Notes: a model not told the origin generated them from the sequence alone. A stretch of 13,945 nt of DNA from Bacillota bacterium (GCA_021779235.1 JAJYBA010000028.1:1-13945), one strand, 5' to 3'. Shown: positions 1-6,516, counted from the first letter of the stretch. Numbers and translations are program-made.

Positions 1-223
1 TATTAGCAGATAATACCTCTTTTTTTATATACTCTACATCTACAAGTGAAGTGTTTTTTTGTATTAGTGGTTTGAATATATACTCGCTAATAAATTTAGA
101 ATCACACATATCATCAATAAATACACCAAATATTATTCCTAGTTTAGTTTCTACTTCCCTATATTTAACATCATAACTGTTTTTTAATTTTTCTTTAATA
201 TATTCAATATTCACTTTCTCCAT
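1..223 (-). CDS. gerKA: Spore germinant receptor A subunit, GerA/GerKA type (N-terminal fragment)
   Basis: Reading leftwards from an ATG at 221-223, an open frame of 74 codons runs off the left edge without a stop. The peptide starts MEKVNIEYIKEKLKNSYDV and continues with KLGIIFGVFIDDMCDSK, FISEYIFKPLI and DVEYIKKEVLSAN. A short soluble N-terminal part with a 'VFIDxMxDSKxISExIxKPL' block is typical of GerA-family A subunits, which sit in the inner spore membrane and act with B and C subunits to sense germinants. A GGGTGA ribosome binding site lies six bases or so before the start. It is divergent from the B-subunit gene at 351, the layout known for the gerK locus of Clostridium perfringens (gerKA-gerKC one way, gerKB the other). 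The gerK name is by that analogy; only the first 74 residues are visible. Confidence 0.82.
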   Translation of the reverse strand, partial: MEKVNIEYIKEKLKNSYDVKYREVETKLGIIFGVFIDDMCDSKFISEYIFKPLIQKNTSLVDVEYIKKEVLSAN

Positions 224-259
224 TTTAATCACCCATTTTATTATTTGTAATAATAAAGT

Positions 260-289
260 TTAATATTCTGAAATTGGGAAATAATACTA
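260..289 (+). promoter_or_regulatory. Possible forespore (sigma-G-like) promoter for the germination permease
   Basis: TTAATA at 260-265 and AATACTA at 283-289 are separated by 17 bases. This resembles the sigma-G pattern (about GnATA, 17-18 bases, CATnnTA) expected for a germinant-receptor gene expressed in the forespore. The AT-rich context makes chance matches likely. A small palindrome, TGTAAT-N4-ATTACA at 296-311, follows just downstream of the presumed start of transcription. Confidence 0.3.
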
Positions 290-350
290 AGATATTGTAA
301 TTTTTATTACATAACTTTAAAGTGAAATAAGGAGGGGGCAAAGACACAAA

Positions 351-1427
351 ATGGATAAGTTAAATACAAAGCATTTAATATTCATAATTTGGGGCACTTC
401 TATTGTGGCAATGAAAACTTACCCAAATATATTTATTAAAAATGGAGGCCGAGATTCCTGGATTGCTGTCACTATTGCTTCTATCCTCTTATTGCTTTAC
501 TTCATTTATTTACTTTACGTTTGTAAAAAAGGGAAATGCTATAATATGGATGAAATATACCATAAAGCTTTAGGTAAAACTATGGGAGACATTTTTCTAA
601 TACTATTTATCCTAAGCTTAATTATCAGTTTAATAGAAAGTTCTTCAGTAGAAGCAAATGCCTTGCACGTAAATATGCTCGCAGATACTCCTACTTGGTT
701 TTTTCTCTTATTTATATTAATACCTGCTATTTATATTACAAAGAAAGGCACTAGAACAATAATTATAGTTACAATTATAGGTCTATGTCTTATTATGACA
801 GCAGGAATAAACCTAGGAATTCTTACAATAAAATATAAAAAACTCAGTTACCTTCTTCCCATAATGGCTGATGGTGTCACCCCCAATTTTATTTTGAGTA
901 TAATAAAAGCTCTTAGCTGTTATAGCGGTATAAGTATTTGTATTCCATTCTTATCTAGAGTGTATAACAAATCTAAAATTATAAAACATTCTATTATCGC
1001 AATACTAGTTGTAATACAAATGGAAATTGTAGCAAACGTCGGCGTATTAACTACTTTTGGAATATCCAGAGTGCTAAATATTAACTATCCAAAGCTTATA
1101 CAAACTCAGTTAGTTAGTTATTTTGGGTTTTTAGAGGGTGGTGAGTTTTTTGTAATGCTTCAAATGGTGGGAGGATGGTTCATAAAATATGTATTGGCTC
1201 TAAATGCTACATTAATTTTATTAAAAAAACTTTCTTTACTTAATAAATATTCCATATATATTATAACTTTATTTGTATTTATTGTATCCTTTTTCACTTC
1301 TGCCAAAGTAATATTTCTATATGAATTATTAAATATATACTCCTACTTTTCTTTAATAACCTTTATAGTAATACCTACAATAATTTTCACTATATTTTAT
1401 TTTAGAATAAGAGGTAGTAATAATTAA
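351..1427 (+). CDS. gerKB: Spore germination permease, GerAB/GerKB family
   Basis: This 358-residue protein is almost wholly hydrophobic, with about ten membrane segments, the length and topology of GerAB/GerKB-type endospore germination permeases (APC superfamily, PF03845). It begins with a short polar stretch, then FIIWGTSIVAMKTYPNIF followed by a GGRDSW block between the first two membrane helices, a typical feature of the family. In the family this subunit sits in the inner spore membrane and takes part in germinant recognition. GGAGGGGG at 331-338 is the ribosome binding site; the gap to the ATG (12 or more bases) is rather long, but no better start is seen. The gene is a single unit ending in a terminator at 1456-1497 and faces away from the A-subunit gene. 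The ligand cannot be told from sequence. Confidence 0.9.
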   Translation: MDKLNTKHLIFIIWGTSIVAMKTYPNIFIKNGGRDSWIAVTIASILLLLYFIYLLYVCKKGKCYNMDEIYHKALGKTMGDIFLILFILSLIISLIESSSVEANALHVNMLADTPTWFFLLFILIPAIYITKKGTRTIIIVTIIGLCLIMTAGINLGILTIKYKKLSYLLPIMADGVTPNFILSIIKALSCYSGISICIPFLSRVYNKSKIIKHSIIAILVVIQMEIVANVGVLTTFGISRVLNINYPKLIQTQLVSYFGFLEGGEFFVMLQMVGGWFIKYVLALNATLILLKKLSLLNKYSIYIITLFVFIVSFFTSAKVIFLYELLNIYSYFSLITFIVIPTIIFTIFYFRIRGSNN

Positions 1428-1455
1428 ATTATGCACTTTAAAACTAATAGGATAT

Positions 1456-1497
1456 AAAAAAAGACTCAAAATATAATTTATATTCTGAGCCTTTTTA
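1456..1497. terminator. Bidirectional intrinsic terminator
   Basis: GACTCAAAATATAA pairs with TTATATTCTGAGCC (two mismatches), flanked by AAAAAAA on the left and CTTTTTA on the right. It serves the permease gene on the plus strand and the convergent ECF gene on the minus strand. Confidence 0.82.
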
Positions 1498-1518
1498 CTA
1501 ATTTATTTTATTATTTTA

Positions 1519-2061
1519 TTATTTTATAAATCCATGTTTTTTATTGTACTTAACTAAAGTAAAGGATAATGGCAAGCCAAGGGCAATCCCCACTATAACT
1601 TGACCTATATTTGCAGGAACATCCATAAATGCTAGCATTGCATTATTAGATGTTAATGTATATACTACAAAGCCTGAAAGTAAATATCCAACAACCATCC
1701 ATACACCAGCTACTATAACTGCAAATAAATTATTCAATAAATTATCGCCTTTATATCCCTTCCTGTATGCAATGACAGCGGTAAGGTATGCCATTCCGCC
1801 TTTCACTACCAATGTAAAAGGTGCCCAATAGAACCAAGGCGTTGTTAAATCAAATATAGTCATGCCCAGTGCAGCAGCTATAACGCCCTTTTTCTTTCCT
1901 AATAATATGGCAGCTAAATATACCATACTATCTCCTGCATGAAATACAGCCTTGCTTCCCACAGGTATTTGTATTAGATATGTTGCAATGTATACAATAG
2001 CAGCCATAATTCCAATTTGTACTATGTCAATTGTTTTAATTGATGATGCTTTATTTTCCAT
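1519..2061 (-). CDS. ECF transporter S component (substrate-specific subunit), substrate unknown
   Basis: This 180-residue, very hydrophobic protein has about six membrane segments, the usual size for the substrate-binding S component of an energy-coupling-factor vitamin importer. The stretch VFHAGDSMVYLAAILLGKKK, then GVIAAALGMTIFDL and WAPFTLVVKGGMAYL, matches the PF07155-type ECF S family in my recollection. The first membrane helix has the small-residue character (IGIMAAIVYIATYL) used by S components to dock on EcfT. No ATPase or EcfT gene is nearby, so it probably belongs to the group II type that shares one energising module encoded elsewhere. An AGGGGGAG ribosome binding site precedes the ATG. 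The leader of about 50 bases is too short for a riboswitch, so the vitamin cannot be inferred that way; control more likely acts at the palindrome at 2146-2157. Confidence 0.8.
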   Translation of the reverse strand: MENKASSIKTIDIVQIGIMAAIVYIATYLIQIPVGSKAVFHAGDSMVYLAAILLGKKKGVIAAALGMTIFDLTTPWFYWAPFTLVVKGGMAYLTAVIAYRKGYKGDNLLNNLFAVIVAGVWMVVGYLLSGFVVYTLTSNNAMLAFMDVPANIGQVIVGIALGLPLSFTLVKYNKKHGFIK

Positions 2062-2116
2062 CTTTCTCCCCCTACAATTTAATCTTTAATATAATTTGCA
2101 ACGTCGCTCTAATATC

Positions 2117-2157
2117 ATTATATACAATACCTATTATTTTTCAAATGTATGCATACA
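2117..2157 (-). promoter_or_regulatory. Promoter with adjacent 12-bp palindromic operator for the ECF S-component gene
   Basis: On the minus strand TTGAAA (2139-2144), a 16-base spacer and a perfect TATAAT (2117-2122) form a strong vegetative promoter, giving a start near 2110 and a leader of about 50 bases. TGTATGCATACA (2146-2157), a perfect palindrome, sits one base upstream of the -35 box, where an activator or repressor would act. The regulator is unknown; GntR-type proteins often bind TGTA...TACA sites. Confidence 0.65.
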
Positions 2158-2194
2158 CTTTTCGGTTATGTAATCCAATCTACATTTTGTATAT

Positions 2195-2321
2195 ACTTTG
2201 CTAAAGTAATCCATACTATATTTACTATTTATTTAATTAAGATGTTTTTCTTGAGGTCCCGATGTTAATGTACATTATTAATCATCTATATAGTTCACTT
2301 TAGTAAATTAAGCTACTTTAG
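2195..2321. repeat. Three ACTTTAG/CTAAAGT words in the intergenic region
   Basis: ACTTTGCTAAAGT (2195-2207) is a short inverted repeat, and ACTTTAG occurs again at 2297-2303 and 2315-2321, 18 bases apart. They lie in the 312-base gap between the ECF gene and the small membrane peptide gene. The rest of that gap (2208-2296 and 2322-2360) shows no promoter or structure I would defend. The words could be regulator sites for the downstream peptide gene or chance in AT-rich DNA. Confidence 0.3.
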
Positions 2322-2373
2322 AGTATTTTTAAGTTTCTATTAAATCGTTATTTTGATAAATGGAGGTGGAAAT

Positions 2374-2529
2374 ATGACCTTTTTACGTTGGCTCAGTGGA
2401 TTTGTAGTGTTATTTTGGCTAATTGGAATACTTCTGAGCATAGGTGGAAATTTAATTAATGTTCTACTAATAATGGCTGCAATTATATTTGTAATTGATG
2501 CTCTATCTAGCAGAAGAAAAACCATGTGA
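2374..2529 (+). CDS. Small membrane protein, lmo0937 family
   Basis: This is a 51-residue protein from ATG 2374 to TGA 2527-2529, starting MTFLRWLSGFVVLFWLIGIL and ending ALSSRRKTM. It has two hydrophobic helices (about residues 8-21 and 29-42), separated by SIGGN, and a basic C-terminus. Both the 'W..G..V..W..G' first helix with the 'GG.LI..LL' turn and the short length fit the lmo0937 family of tiny Firmicute membrane proteins, whose function is not known. A strong ribosome binding site, GGAGGTGG at 2362-2369, lies five to eight bases before the ATG, which supports translation. It stands alone between the ECF gene and a terminator at 2541. The opposite-strand open frame over the same bases is a shadow. 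Confidence 0.82.
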   Translation: MTFLRWLSGFVVLFWLIGILLSIGGNLINVLLIMAAIIFVIDALSSRRKTM

Positions 2530-2540
2530 AGAAAACTACT

Positions 2541-2593
2541 AAATAAAAGAAAAACCCCTTGAAATTATTTCAAGAGATTTTTCTTTTATTTTT
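2541..2593. terminator. Long bidirectional terminator between the small membrane gene and prfC
   Basis: AAATAAAAGAAAAA (2541-2554) pairs perfectly with TTTTTCTTTTATTT (2578-2591), with a second stem TTGAAA/TTTCAA at the tip. The A- and T-rich arms allow termination in both directions, fitting the convergent genes. Confidence 0.82.
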
Positions 2594-2606
2594 AAACTGA
2601 TTCTTA

Positions 2607-4202
2607 TTAGTCGTTATTTTTACCCACATCTGATAAAATCAGACCTTTATTATGATCTAATGCCCAACTAATACCCCAATCATTTTGGAATACTAATAGG
2701 TCTCTATCCTTAAAATCTTTAACTATTCTAGTATCACTAGTTAAGTTAAGTTTCTCTATATCGATATTACTATTTTCAATCCATCTTATCTGCTTAAATG
2801 ATAACCTATCCATTTTAATATCTACATTATATTCATTTTTAAGTCTAAACTCTAATACTTCAAACTGTAAGACACCTACAACCCCAACTATAATTTGTTC
2901 AACGCCTATATGGAGTTCCTTAAATACTTGGATTGCACCTTCTTGAGCTATTTGCGTTACTCCCTTTATAAATTGCTTTCTTTTCATGGTATCAACCGTT
3001 CTCACTCTTGCAAAATGTTCTGGGGCAAAAGTTGGTATTCCTTCGAACTTAAATTTATTTGAAGAAGCACATAAGGTATCTCCTATACTAAATATACCTG
3101 GATCAAAAACTCCAATAATATCTCCAGCATAAGCCGTATCCACTATTTCTCTATCTTGTGCTAAAAACTGTTGTGGCTGAGCTAGTTTTATTTTATTACC
3201 ACCTTGTATATGATAAACATCCATTCCTTTTTCAAACTCTCCAGAACAAATTCTCATAAAAGCAATTCTATCCCTGTGAGCTTTATTCATATTAGCTTGA
3301 ATTTTAAATACAAAGGCAGAAAAATCCTTACTAAAAACATCAATTTTTCCTATGCTTGAATTTCTTGATAATGGTGCTGAGGTTAATTGTAAAAAGTTAT
3401 CTAAAAATGGCTCAACCCCAAAATTAGTTAAGGCACTACCAAAAAATACTGGGGTAAGTTCTCCTGCAGCTACTTTATCTAAATCAAATTCATCTCCTGC
3501 TACATCTAAAAGTTCAATATCTTCCATAAGCTTTTCGTATAGTGCATCTCCAATAAATTCAATTGCTTTTTCATCGTCAACACTAATTTTTGTCTCTTTA
3601 GCTTCTATTTGACCATGCTTTCCATCATCAAAAACAATGATTTCCTTTGTACGTCTATCATAAACACCTTTAAAATCTACCCCACAACCTATAGGCCAAT
3701 TTATTGGGTAAGATTTAATTCCAAGCTCATTTTCTATCTCTTCCATAAGTTCAAAGGTATCTCTAGTTTCTCTATCCATCTTGTTAACAAAGGTGAAGAT
3801 AGGTATTTCTCTAATACTACATACATGGAATAGCTTTCTTGTTTGTTCCTCTATTCCTTTTGCACCGTCAATAACCATTACTGCACTATCTGCCGCCATA
3901 AGGGTTCTATAAGTATCTTCACTAAAATCTTGATGCCCTGGGGTATCAAGTATATTTATACAAAAATCATTATAATTAAATTGCATAACTGAAGACGTAA
4001 CCGAAATACCTCTTTGTTTTTCTATTTCCATCCAGTCGGAAACTGCATGTTTAGAGGCTTTTCTAGCTTTAACTGATCCAGCGAGCCTTATTGCGCCTCC
4101 ATATAATAATAACTTTTCTGTCAGTGTAGTTTTACCAGCATCCGGATGGGAAATTATAGCAAATGTTCTTCTCTTTTGAATCTCTTTTATGTAATCCACC
4201 AA
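2607..4202 (-). CDS. prfC: Peptide chain release factor 3 (RF3), class II release-factor GTPase
   Basis: This 531-residue cytoplasmic translational GTPase removes release factors 1 and 2 from the ribosome after peptide release. The G domain is complete: G1 SHPDAGKTT (18-26), switch I around EKQRGISVTSS (61-71), G3 DTPGH (86-90) and G4 NKMD (140-143). The insert with SVKARKASKHAVSDWME separates RF3 from EF-G, and the length matches RF3. The start is TTG at 4200-4202: AAAGGAGAG lies 8-10 bases before it, while the next codon (GTG) is further off, and there is no upstream in-frame ATG. It is a single-gene unit with a strong promoter at 4318-4346 and a shared terminator at 2541-2593. Confidence 0.96.
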   Translation of the reverse strand: MVDYIKEIQKRRTFAIISHPDAGKTTLTEKLLLYGGAIRLAGSVKARKASKHAVSDWMEIEKQRGISVTSSVMQFNYNDFCINILDTPGHQDFSEDTYRTLMAADSAVMVIDGAKGIEEQTRKLFHVCSIREIPIFTFVNKMDRETRDTFELMEEIENELGIKSYPINWPIGCGVDFKGVYDRRTKEIIVFDDGKHGQIEAKETKISVDDEKAIEFIGDALYEKLMEDIELLDVAGDEFDLDKVAAGELTPVFFGSALTNFGVEPFLDNFLQLTSAPLSRNSSIGKIDVFSKDFSAFVFKIQANMNKAHRDRIAFMRICSGEFEKGMDVYHIQGGNKIKLAQPQQFLAQDREIVDTAYAGDIIGVFDPGIFSIGDTLCASSNKFKFEGIPTFAPEHFARVRTVDTMKRKQFIKGVTQIAQEGAIQVFKELHIGVEQIIVGVVGVLQFEVLEFRLKNEYNVDIKMDRLSFKQIRWIENSNIDIEKLNLTSDTRIVKDFKDRDLLVFQNDWGISWALDHNKGLILSDVGKNND

Positions 4203-4317
4203 GGTTATCTCTCTCCTTTTTTAAGTTTTTAATATGTATATCAATATATATTCCTAAAACCACGCTCTGCAGTCCTAGTAATTCTAATATTTTTATCTCT
4301 AAGTTCTCTACCTATTG

Positions 4318-4346
4318 ATTTTAGCTTTTATGAGCATATCTGTCAA
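4318..4346 (-). promoter_or_regulatory. Vegetative promoter of prfC
   Basis: On the minus strand TTGACA (4341-4346), a 17-base spacer and TAAAAT (4318-4323) form a near-consensus sigma-A promoter. Transcription would start near 4311, leaving a leader of about 108 bases in which I see no known riboswitch. Confidence 0.75.
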
Positions 4347-4438
4347 CTAAGCTTGTATAGTAAAAATAAAAAAATGTCCTGCATCTCCATAGGCATTAGG
4401 GCATTGAAAACACTAGATATTATAATTTTTGTATATGG

Positions 4439-4466
4439 TTTAACCTTAATAAAGGTGAATTATAAT
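4439..4466 (+). promoter_or_regulatory. Weak candidate promoter in the prfC-DUF2935 gap
   Basis: TTTAAC (4439-4444), 16 bases, TATAAT (4461-4466). The -10 box is perfect but the -35 is poor. It could make a leader of about 160 bases for the DUF2935 gene. The remaining bases of the 430-base gap (4347-4438 and 4467-4568) hold nothing I can name. Confidence 0.28.
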
Positions 4467-4568
4467 CATAAAGGTAAAAACATGTAGGAATGTACTAGAT
4501 CCACTGCATAAAAAAATATGTTTTTCTTCAGAATTCGTTGTTCTTAATAAATATCACTTTAATTTACT

Positions 4569-4597
4569 CACCTAATACATCGCCTATGAATATAATA
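4569..4597 (+). promoter_or_regulatory. Possible mother-cell (sigma-K-like) promoter for the DUF2935 gene
   Basis: CACC (4569-4572), 16 bases, AATATAATA (4589-4597) resembles the sigma-K pattern (mACm, 16 bases, CATAnnnTA), with one mismatch in the -10 part. It lies 35 bases before the start codon, a natural position. The element is short and AT-rich, so it may be chance. Confidence 0.33.
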
Positions 4598-4631
4598 ATA
4601 ATGATATAAACAATAAATTAAGGAGTATTAA

Positions 4632-5552
4632 ATGATTTCAAAACAAAAATTCATTAATCAGTCTTTAGAATTAAACTTATTCTTTCTAAGAATAATGAAG
4701 GAACATTCCATATTCTTGGAAGCAGCATTCGCTATAAAGGATATGAATTTAATCAGCCAAGCAGATAACTTTAAAAATGAATTTACCAGATTGCTCTCCC
4801 TTGCAATATCCCTATCAGAAGGAGTAGTGTCTCCTAGAATATTAGAGGCAAATGAAATAGTTACTAAATATACTATGGATGCCGAAAGAGCAACCCAATT
4901 TGCAACTGGAATTTTTATTGACTCAAGTATAACTTCCATGGAGAATTCATTATCAACTAACATAGGAAGCAAAAATATATCAATGCTAACAGAGCATGTT
5001 TATATGTTAAACAATCATTCTCTAGCAGCAATAAGTATGATTATTAATTTCAAAACTAATCTTAAAAATGATGTTTTGTCCTGTAAGACTTTTACTACTG
5101 CTTATCCATTATTAATAGATCATGTACTCAGAGAAGCAGTTTTCTTTAAACAGCTATTAACAAGATTACAAAATGGTATTGAAACAGATATGAAGAGAGA
5201 AATGTTTGAACAGGAAACCTTCTGGAATAGAATAATGTCAGAGCACTCCTACTTTATTAGGGGATTATTAGATCCTACTGAAGTGGAACTGTTTGATATA
5301 TCAAATAATTTCGGAAAAGAATTTGAAGCACTGAGAAAGCAAGCATCTGCTATTAGCAAATCTTCATTAGATATGTCCACTCTTACAGATAACACCTTAA
5401 AAGAAGCTATTAAAATTAGAGACTTTAAATCACAAGCAACTGAAGGGCTTTTAGGTTGTAAAATTAAATCAGTAATCCTTCCACTGTTAGCAGATCATGT
5501 ACTTAGAGAAGCCAATCATTATATAAATGTTTTAAAGTCATTTAGTGAATAA
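4632..5552 (+). CDS. DUF2935 helical protein with internal duplication
   Basis: This 306-residue soluble protein has no signal peptide or membrane segment and is predicted almost all alpha-helical. Two halves resemble each other: FFLRIMKEHSIFLE (17-30) matches FWNRIMSEHSYFIR (197-210), and PLLIDHVLREA (159-169) matches PLLADHVLREA (284-294). The repeated Glu-His pairs (24-25, 204-205) and Asp-His...Glu sets (163/164/168 and 288/289/293) look like metal-ligand positions in a ferritin-like helical bundle; that is inference. I assign it to DUF2935, a family found mainly in spore-forming Firmicutes and of unknown function. The second half is about 55 residues shorter between its two motifs. AGGAG at 4621-4625 is six bases before the ATG. 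It is a single-gene unit; a sporulation promoter is possible at 4569-4597. Confidence 0.78.
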   Translation: MISKQKFINQSLELNLFFLRIMKEHSIFLEAAFAIKDMNLISQADNFKNEFTRLLSLAISLSEGVVSPRILEANEIVTKYTMDAERATQFATGIFIDSSITSMENSLSTNIGSKNISMLTEHVYMLNNHSLAAISMIINFKTNLKNDVLSCKTFTTAYPLLIDHVLREAVFFKQLLTRLQNGIETDMKREMFEQETFWNRIMSEHSYFIRGLLDPTEVELFDISNNFGKEFEALRKQASAISKSSLDMSTLTDNTLKEAIKIRDFKSQATEGLLGCKIKSVILPLLADHVLREANHYINVLKSFSE

Positions 5553-5663
5553 TAGATTATTTTATGCAGGCAAATACTGAATTTTTTTTGACATAAAGTC
5601 TTATTATTAGAAAGAGCAAGGAATGAGAATTACTTTATATACAATTCTTTATGGAAATCTATT

Positions 5664-5706
5664 AAAAAGCCGTAGGCGTAATGTTAAAATAGCATTACGC
5701 CTATGG
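5664..5706 (-). terminator. Strong hairpin, terminator-like on the minus strand
   Basis: CCGTAGGCGTAATG (5670-5683) pairs with CATTACGCCTATGG (5693-5706) over 14 pairs, one a wobble, with a 9-base loop. Read on the minus strand the stem is followed by CTTTTTAAT, a good intrinsic terminator; on the plus strand it is followed only by TTTGATG. It might still end the DUF2935 transcript. No minus-strand gene lies between here and trpS. Bases 5707-5835 show nothing recognisable. Confidence 0.65.
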
Positions 5707-5835
5707 TTTGATGAAAGACTTTATTTTGGACTTTGTTTAAGCGTAATTTTGATTTCTAACACAACAAAAGCTGCACTATTAAGTGCATATTCTTAAACAT
5801 ACCCTTATTTTTTTCACTTAGAAACATAAAAATAA

Positions 5836-5937
5836 GCATACAATTTTCTCTGAGCGAAATGCAAAATCAGAATTTCTAAATGGGATTTCAATGTTTCTGC
5901 ACACCTTATTGTAATTCACTCCGGAGAAAGCTCATAC
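5836..5937. repeat. Short palindromic MITE-like element related to the larger one at 6204-6494
   Basis: The left end GCATACAATTTTCTCTGAGC and the reverse complement of the right end, GTATGAGCTTTCTCCGGAGT, are related imperfect inverted repeats of about 29 bases. Read on the minus strand the 102-bp element aligns well with the left arm of the larger inverted repeat (shared blocks TTTCTCCG, AGTGA, TTGAAAT, ATTTAGAAATTCT, TTTTGC). It has no coding capacity and is probably a decayed non-autonomous mobile repeat. Confidence 0.55.
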
Positions 5938-6131
5938 AATTATACATATTTATTTTCAATTCAATGATAGGTGAAATTCGCAGCCTGCCGGCTAAAAGAT
6001 TTGGGGAGTCGGTGTTGAAAGATTTCAAAGTGAATACATAAATTATAATCATGAATATCAAATCATATAGGAGTGTGATGGATAGTATATAAGACTTTTA
6101 CAAACTCTTAGTTTACTACATTACCCACGAT

Positions 6132-6179
6132 GCATAACAATTAACAATTGTTATGTGATCCTAAGGAATACTCAGAGGT
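6132..6179 (+). repeat. 48-bp direct repeat, copy 1, with internal palindrome
   Basis: CATAACAATT-N3-AATTGTTATG is a perfect 10-bp inverted repeat with a 3-base loop, followed by CCTAAGGAATACTCAGAGGT. A second copy at 6315-6362 is identical at 43 of 48 positions by eye. This copy lies just outside the large inverted repeat. Confidence 0.75.
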
Positions 6180-6203
6180 CTACTTAAATCGTAACATAAT
6201 AAT

Positions 6204-6494
6204 AAGTATGAAATTTCTCCGTAGTGACTTGCAACAAGAAGCGAAAAAACTATTGAAATTCGATTTAGAAATTCTTCTTTTGCGAATGTAAAATCCTCGT
6301 AAGACTGACAGGACGCATAACAATTGAGAATTGTTATGTGCCCCTAAGGAATACCCAGAGGTGTCTAGCGAACCCGAGGCAGGACGCCGAGTGTGAGCGA
6401 TAGAGGATTTTTCATGAGCAAAAGATTAGAATTTCTTAATCGAATTTTCGGTTTCGAGCTCGGTTGCAAGGCACATAGGAGAAATTGCATACTT
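6204..6494. repeat. Large imperfect inverted repeat (MITE-like), arms of about 95 and 92 bases
   Basis: The left arm 6204-6298 starts AAGTATGAAATTTCTCC and ends AAAATCCTC; the right arm 6403-6494 starts GAGGATTTTTCATGAGC and ends GGAGAAATTGCATACTT. Reverse-complementing the right arm aligns it with the left over the whole length (shared AATTCGATT, AAGAAATTCT or TAGAAATTCT, CTTTTGC, CTTGCAAC). The 104-base centre is richer in G and C (AACCCGAGGCAGGACGCCGA) than its surroundings and contains the second 48-bp repeat. It ends about 20 bases from the trpS stop codon. No open frame of note lies inside, as expected for a non-autonomous element; if transcribed it would fold into one long hairpin. Confidence 0.72.
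6315..6362 (+). repeat. 48-bp direct repeat, copy 2, in the centre of the large inverted repeat
   Basis: Same unit as at 6132-6179: CATAACAATT-N3-AATTGTTATG, then CCTAAGGAATACCCAGAGGT. Five differences from copy 1; two fall in the loop, so the stem is unchanged. Confidence 0.75.
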
Positions 6495-6516
6495 CATTAC
6501 CTTTATTGCTGGATTA

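Noticed and set aside
2062..2340. Riboswitch upstream of the ECF S-component gene
   Set aside because: The promoter is only about 50 bases from the start codon and no TPP, FMN, cobalamin or other known core motif was seen in the leader.
2340..2525. Minus-strand open frame of 61 codons
   Set aside because: It is a shadow of the plus-strand lmo0937-type gene, which has a binding site and a recognisable sequence; the minus frame has neither.
3352..3833. Two plus-strand open frames inside prfC
   Set aside because: Both are antisense to a conserved GTPase, with low-complexity Ser-rich products typical of shadow frames.
4461..4475. PerR/Fur box in the prfC-DUF2935 gap
   Set aside because: Only the left half (TTATAAT) matches; the right half does not.
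4658..4972. Minus-strand open frame of 104 codons inside the DUF2935 gene
   Set aside because: It is antisense to a clear coding region, has no binding site and encodes no recognisable family.
5964..6041. 25-residue peptide gene in the repeat region
   Set aside because: No ribosome binding site, no family recognised and it lies beside decayed repeats; kept only as a composition oddity.
6132..6362. CRISPR array
   Set aside because: Only two repeat copies with 5 mismatches, 135 bases between them, and one lies within an inverted repeat; no spacer-like regularity and no cas genes.
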